Shown here piece by piece: positions 13,542 through 17,353 of a DNA stretch of 17,353 nt. The position numbers were made by a program, and so were the translations under genes. Source of the stretch: an uncultured Spirochaetaceae bacterium (GTDB lineage Bacteria; Spirochaetota; Spirochaetia; Sphaerochaetales; Sphaerochaetaceae); contig CALXON010000145.1 in NCBI GenBank assembly GCA_944389985.1, forward strand, positions 1 through 17,353, read 5' to 3'. Below the pieces are notes generated by a model. The model had not been told where the DNA came from. It searched no databases and saw nothing but the letters and a program-made list of their open reading frames with translations. Each line of letters starts with the position of its first letter. Within the stretch, counting starts at the first letter, position 1.

Positions 13542-16465
13542 TAAGCGTTCTTCTCTTTCTCTTCTTCCATCTCCAGCGCCGCGAAGAGGGATCTCATCCT
13601 GATCCTGACGGCTCCGAGGTTCGTGATCTCATCTATCTTGATCTGCGTGTAGATCTTGTTCTCACTGCGGAGAATCTCCCTGACCTCATCCGTGGTGACA
13701 GCATCGAGACCACAGCCGAATGACACAAGCTGTACGAGGTTCATGTCCTTCTCACTGGCTATGTATCTCGCAGCATCATACATCCTGGCATGGTACGTCC
13801 ACTGGTTCAGCACGTTCACGCTGCCTTTACCGATGAGCGGTGCCAGAGAGTCCTCTGTTATGACAGAAGCACCAAGCTGCACGATCATCCTGTCGATTCC
13901 ATGGTTGATCTCCGGATCTGTGTGGTACGGCCGGCCTGCGAGCACGATGATCTCCCTCTTTTCCTCCCTGGAGAGCTTTATGATCTCCTCGCCTTTCTCG
14001 ACGATCTTCTTCCTGTAGCTCTCAAGCTCCGCGAATCCGGCCCTGATCGCCTTCAGAGCCTCTCTCCTTGGAACATCGAAGAGCTCGGAAATCCTCTTTG
14101 AAAGGTGCTTCTCAGACTCAAGGGAGAGATAGCCCAGAACAAGCGGTATGCCTTCCAGATCCTGATTGCCCTTAATGACCTCTCCGTAATAGGCCACTAC
14201 AGGACAGTTGAAGTGGTTGTTTCCATGCTCCTCATTGACATTGTACGAAGAGCAGGGGATGAAGATCCTGTCAGGATGCTCTCCTGTAAGGTACTTTATA
14301 TGCCCGTGCATCAGCTTTGCTGGGAAGCAGACTGTATCAGACGGAATGGATGCCTGGCCGTGTATGTAGAGCTCCCTTGTCGAGAACGGTGATACTATCG
14401 TGTCGTATCCGAGATGCTGGAACATCGTGACATAGAATGGAAGGAGCTCATACATTCCGAGTGCAAGCGGCAGGCCAATCGTTCCTCTCGTTCCGCTCTT
14501 CCTTTCCCTGTAGCCCTCAAGAAGTTCCTGCTTGTATGCATAGAGGTCGTAGCGGTCGGCTGAGGCCGGAGCCTTGCCTGTCAGAGGCCTCTCACATCTG
14601 TTTCCTGATATCAGACGGCGCTTCGTTCCGAATGTGTTCACAGTCAGCATGCAGTGGTTTGTACAGCCATTGCATCTCACGCTCTTGATCGTATGCCTCA
14701 GCTCGTCCAGTTCCTCCGGACTGATCGTCGAGCTCACCCTCAGATCCTGTCTCTTCGCCATGAGTCTTGAGTAGAGTGCGGCTCCGAAGGCTCCCATGAG
14801 TCCTGCTATCTGCGGCCTCACGACCTCAAGTCTGAGCTCTTTCTCGAATGCTCTCAGCACCGCATCGTTGAGGAACGTTCCACCCTGTGTGACGATTCTC
14901 TTTCCAAGTTCCTCCGGATCGGATGTCCTGATGACCTTATAGAGGGCATTCTTGACGACACTTATCGCAAGACCTGCAGAGATGTCATTGATTGACGCTC
15001 CATCCTTCTGCGCCTGCTTCACCTGCGAGTTCATGAACACTGTGCACCTTGAACCGAGATCTACAGGTTCCTTCGCCGTTATGGCAAGCTGTGCAAACTC
15101 CTCCGCAGACTTGCCGAGAGTGTTGGCAAACGTTTGCAGAAATGAACCGCAGCCGGAAGAACATGCCTCATTGAGGAAGATATCATCAATGACACCGTCA
15201 CGGATCCTGAAACACTTTATGTCCTGTCCGCCGATATCTATGATGAAATCCACATCTGGCATGAAGTGCTTCGCACCGATGAAGTGAGCCTCGGTCTCCA
15301 CAAGGGAGTAGTCCAGAGAGAATGCGGCCTTCATCAGATCCTCTCCGTATCCTGTAGATGCGGAACCGGCAATCGTTATCCCGGGATATGTCTCATAGAA
15401 AGCCGAGAGGAATGAATGTACAGCCTGTACTGGATTGCCGTTGTTGGGACTGTATCGTGTCAGCAGAAGCTCTCCTGCCTCTGTTATGATGCACATTTTT
15501 ATCGTCGTAGAGCCTGAATCGATACCGAGGTATGCCCTTCCGCTGTAGGTCGAGGGATCCCTTACCGGAACAGAGGCCTTCGCATGTCTCTCCTTGAAAG
15601 CCCTGTATTCATCCTCATTTCTGAAAAGCGGATCTAGCTTGACGAAATCTCCTGTTCCCCTGTAGTTCTCAAGAGCCTCTATTACCCCTGATATCCTCAT
15701 GACCTTTCCACCGGGGGAGAGAGCAGAACCCATCGCGACATAGTAGAGTGAGTTCTCCGGACAGATTCCATGTGTACCCAGAGCCTCATCGAAGAAGTAT
15801 CTGAGACGGTGTATGAACGTAAGCGGTCCGCCGAGGTATACTACCTTACCTTCGATCTTCCTTCCCTGTGCGAGTCCCGCGATCGTCTGGTTGACCACAG
15901 CTACGAGAACGGATGATGCCACATCCTCGATCCTTGCTCCCTGATTGATGATCGGCTGTATGTCGGACTTCGCGAACACTCCGCATCTGGATGCTATCGT
16001 GTATATCTGGGTCGACTGCTCACTCAGCCTGTCGATATCATCACGGCTGATACCCAGAAGTGTCGCCATCTGATCGATGAACGCACCCGTACCGCCTGCG
16101 CAGGTACCGTTCATACGGACCTCAAGTCCGTTCTTCAGGAAGAGGATCTTCGCATCCTCTCCGCCGAGCTCTATGATCGTATCCGTATCCGGAATGAATG
16201 TCTTTGCGGCGACTCTTGTCGCATATACTTCCTGAACGAACGGAATACCTGCGGCTTCTGCAAGCCCCATGCCTGCAGAACCGGAGAGCGCTATGGAGAC
16301 TTCCTCGTCTCCTATGGCCTTCATCATGCCGTCAAGCATCTCGCGGCCTTTCTCTATGATCTGGGAATAATGGCGCTGGTAATCACTGTAGACGAGGGTG
16401 TTGTCCTCCCTCATCGCTACAGTCTTCATTGTTGTGGAACCTACATCTATCCCGACTTTAAGCAT
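13541..16465 (-). CDS. Large ATP-dependent activase: two BadF/BcrA-type domains plus DUF2229-type domain
   Basis: 974 aa cytoplasmic protein. Domain 1 (1-about 260) and domain 2 (about 311-570) are both ASKHA-fold activases: phosphate loops GIDVGST (5-11) and GIDSGST (314-320), second loops LGGEDAK (100-106) and IGGQDIK (411-417). Each has two cysteines 39 residues apart (C122/C161 and C435/C474), the same spacing as the pair that holds the shared [4Fe-4S] cluster of the dimeric activase HgdC. The tandem may therefore form an internal pseudo-dimer. The third part (about 590-974, DUF2229-like) has C598, C601, C605 and C624, plus C713, C738, C754 and C918 (SFGCGLDAVTTDEV). The start fits the ASKHA N-terminus, but no Shine-Dalgarno precedes it. 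The next gene, overlapping by one base, encodes the electron acceptor partner. Confidence 0.9.
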   Translation of the reverse strand: MLKVGIDVGSTTMKTVAMREDNTLVYSDYQRHYSQIIEKGREMLDGMMKAIGDEEVSIALSGSAGMGLAEAAGIPFVQEVYATRVAAKTFIPDTDTIIELGGEDAKILFLKNGLEVRMNGTCAGGTGAFIDQMATLLGISRDDIDRLSEQSTQIYTIASRCGVFAKSDIQPIINQGARIEDVASSVLVAVVNQTIAGLAQGRKIEGKVVYLGGPLTFIHRLRYFFDEALGTHGICPENSLYYVAMGSALSPGGKVMRISGVIEALENYRGTGDFVKLDPLFRNEDEYRAFKERHAKASVPVRDPSTYSGRAYLGIDSGSTTIKMCIITEAGELLLTRYSPNNGNPVQAVHSFLSAFYETYPGITIAGSASTGYGEDLMKAAFSLDYSLVETEAHFIGAKHFMPDVDFIIDIGGQDIKCFRIRDGVIDDIFLNEACSSGCGSFLQTFANTLGKSAEEFAQLAITAKEPVDLGSRCTVFMNSQVKQAQKDGASINDISAGLAISVVKNALYKVIRTSDPEELGKRIVTQGGTFLNDAVLRAFEKELRLEVVRPQIAGLMGAFGAALYSRLMAKRQDLRVSSTISPEELDELRHTIKSVRCNGCTNHCMLTVNTFGTKRRLISGNRCERPLTGKAPASADRYDLYAYKQELLEGYRERKSGTRGTIGLPLALGMYELLPFYVTMFQHLGYDTIVSPFSTRELYIHGQASIPSDTVCFPAKLMHGHIKYLTGEHPDRIFIPCSSYNVNEEHGNNHFNCPVVAYYGEVIKGNQDLEGIPLVLGYLSLESEKHLSKRISELFDVPRREALKAIRAGFAELESYRKKIVEKGEEIIKLSREEKREIIVLAGRPYHTDPEINHGIDRMIVQLGASVITEDSLAPLIGKGSVNVLNQWTYHARMYDAARYIASEKDMNLVQLVSFGCGLDAVTTDEVREILRSENKIYTQIKIDEITNLGAVRIRMRSLFAALEMEEEKEKNA

Positions 16466-16474
16466 GACTAAGAA

Positions 16475-16501
16475 TTTATATGAAAAGGATTAAACGGGCA
16501 A
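16475..16501 (-). promoter_or_regulatory. Possible promoter immediately before the activase start
   Basis: On the minus strand TATAAA (16480-16475) ends only 9 bases before the ATG, with TTGCCC (16501-16496) 15 bases further upstream as a weak -35. If used, transcription would begin at or within a few bases of the start codon, giving a leaderless or nearly leaderless mRNA. This would fit the absence of a ribosome binding site. Read-through from the upstream permease gene, which ends 24 bases before, is equally possible. Confidence 0.25.
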
Positions 16502-17353
16502 GGCCTTGCAAAAGAAGAGCAGAAGGATGATCAGGATGACGACAGCTGTTCCCGTCACGATTCTCCATGCCGCTGTTCTTCTGTTTCCTTCCGCCCTGAT
16601 CGCATTGAATGCCGATACAGATGACAGGAACATCATTCCTCCGAGGTTCACCGCGATGAGAAGAAGTTCTGTGTTCTCAGCTGCTGTGGAGAGAAGTACG
16701 GCTGCAGGAACAGGTCCCAGCACCGCTGAGAGAAGAATCGGGAAGAGGAGTGGGTGAGCGGCTGTGAGTCCTGAAAGCAGTGTGGTCACATTCTCATCAG
16801 ATCCTGCAGATCTCACGGCAGTCACAAGGAACAGGAAGGAGACAAGGAGGATATAGTCCGCCTTCAGCAGCACCTTTCTGTCGAAAATTATTATCACGGC
16901 AAGGAATACGATGAGGACATCGAACCAGAAGAAAAGCCTGAATGCGGAGAGCCCCGCGACGATTGCAAGACAGATGTAGAGCATCCTCAGTGATTTGTTT
17001 CCCGGTTCCGGATCACTGCTCTCATGTATGTATATCCTGTCCCGGATCTTGAATCTCATTACAAGTGCTATGATTAGCGCAAGTACAGGAACTGCTATGA
17101 TCACGGCAGGATACATAACCGTTATGACGGAAAGATCAGCATGCTCTTCCATGAGTATCAGATTCTGTGCGCTTCCCTCCGGAAAGATCATCGCACCACA
17201 TGATGCCGACACTGACACGACCGCCGCAGATGCAGGAGCGAGCTCCTTCTTTCCGGCTTTCTCCAGTGTCTTCAAGAGCAGTGGAATGATGGCAAGCACC
17301 GCATATGGAGCTGTTATGAACGGGGATATTCCCAACCCAGCAGCTGCCGAGAA
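16490..17353 (-). CDS. ArsB/SLC13-type anion permease, 5' end outside the window
   Basis: Partial: the frame stays open to the window edge, so the N-terminus is missing and at least 287 codons are visible. The protein is a string of hydrophobic helices with a central short hydrophilic loop. The stretch IFPEGSAQNLILMEEH fits the G-x-x-Q-N-L re-entrant motif of the ArsB/NhaD/citrate-transporter superfamily. Likely an organic or inorganic anion carrier; the substrate is unknown. It is co-directional with the activase gene and ends 24 bases before it, so a joint transcript is plausible. The apparent start at 17335 is a TTG inside the conserved region and is not a true start. Confidence 0.7.
   Translation of the reverse strand, partial: FSAAAGLGISPFITAPYAVLAIIPLLLKTLEKAGKKELAPASAAVVSVSASCGAMIFPEGSAQNLILMEEHADLSVITVMYPAVIIAVPVLALIIALVMRFKIRDRIYIHESSDPEPGNKSLRMLYICLAIVAGLSAFRLFFWFDVLIVFLAVIIIFDRKVLLKADYILLVSFLFLVTAVRSAGSDENVTTLLSGLTAAHPLLFPILLSAVLGPVPAAVLLSTAAENTELLLIAVNLGGMMFLSSVSAFNAIRAEGNRRTAAWRIVTGTAVVILIILLLFFCKALPV

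Noticed and set aside
13539..13543. Frameshift breaking a fused activase-reductase gene
   Set aside because: Both halves have complete family termini and meet in a clean TAATG overlap, the usual form of translational coupling; a sequencing error cannot be excluded but is not needed.

Overview
This 17.35 kb window comes from a bacterial chromosome of intermediate GC. Most starts carry strong GGAGG-type ribosome binding sites, genes are tightly packed into operons, and several junctions overlap as ATGA or TAATG. The content (pectin methylesterase, purine salvage, a beta-eliminating amino-acid lyase, a 2-hydroxyacyl-CoA-dehydratase-type activase) suggests a fermentative, anaerobic, probably host-associated bacterium. 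A gut spirochaete (Sphaerochaeta-like) or a Firmicute would fit. There is no rRNA or other phylogenetic marker, so the assignment is a low-confidence guess.

Left part, plus strand (1-5127): a stand-alone pectin methylesterase without a signal peptide; a GntR/HutC-type (UTRA) regulator; then a two-gene adenine salvage operon made of an AzgA/PbuG-type purine permease and adenine deaminase. A TATAAT -10 box before the permease is flanked by two perfect palindromes, good candidates for regulator sites. A hairpin terminator follows adenine deaminase.

Middle part, minus strand (8556-5195): an operon of a CPA2-type cation/proton antiporter, an MgtC-family membrane protein, a small cupin and an EamA (DMT) transporter. 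It is transcribed divergently from a LysR regulator (8666-9565, plus), with an AT-rich 109 bp control region between them.

Right part, minus strand (17353-9662): a partial ArsB/SLC13-type permease cut by the window edge; a large ATP-dependent activase (two BadF/BcrA-type domains plus a DUF2229-type domain) whose stop codon overlaps the start of an HgdB-like iron-sulphur protein; LrgA and LrgB; and a divergent tryptophanase/tyrosine phenol-lyase family enzyme. All face the same way and end at a hairpin terminator at 9609-9643. The lyase family releases pyruvate and LrgAB homologues transport pyruvate, so these last genes may form a functional unit. The activase pair is a low-potential electron-transfer system whose substrate cannot be read from the sequence.

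The points most worth a second look are the lyase, which keeps tyrosine phenol-lyase specificity residues but lacks a normally conserved PLP-contacting arginine; the split activase/reductase pair; and the palindromes around the purine operon promoter. No mobile elements, CRISPR arrays, tRNA or rRNA genes were seen.
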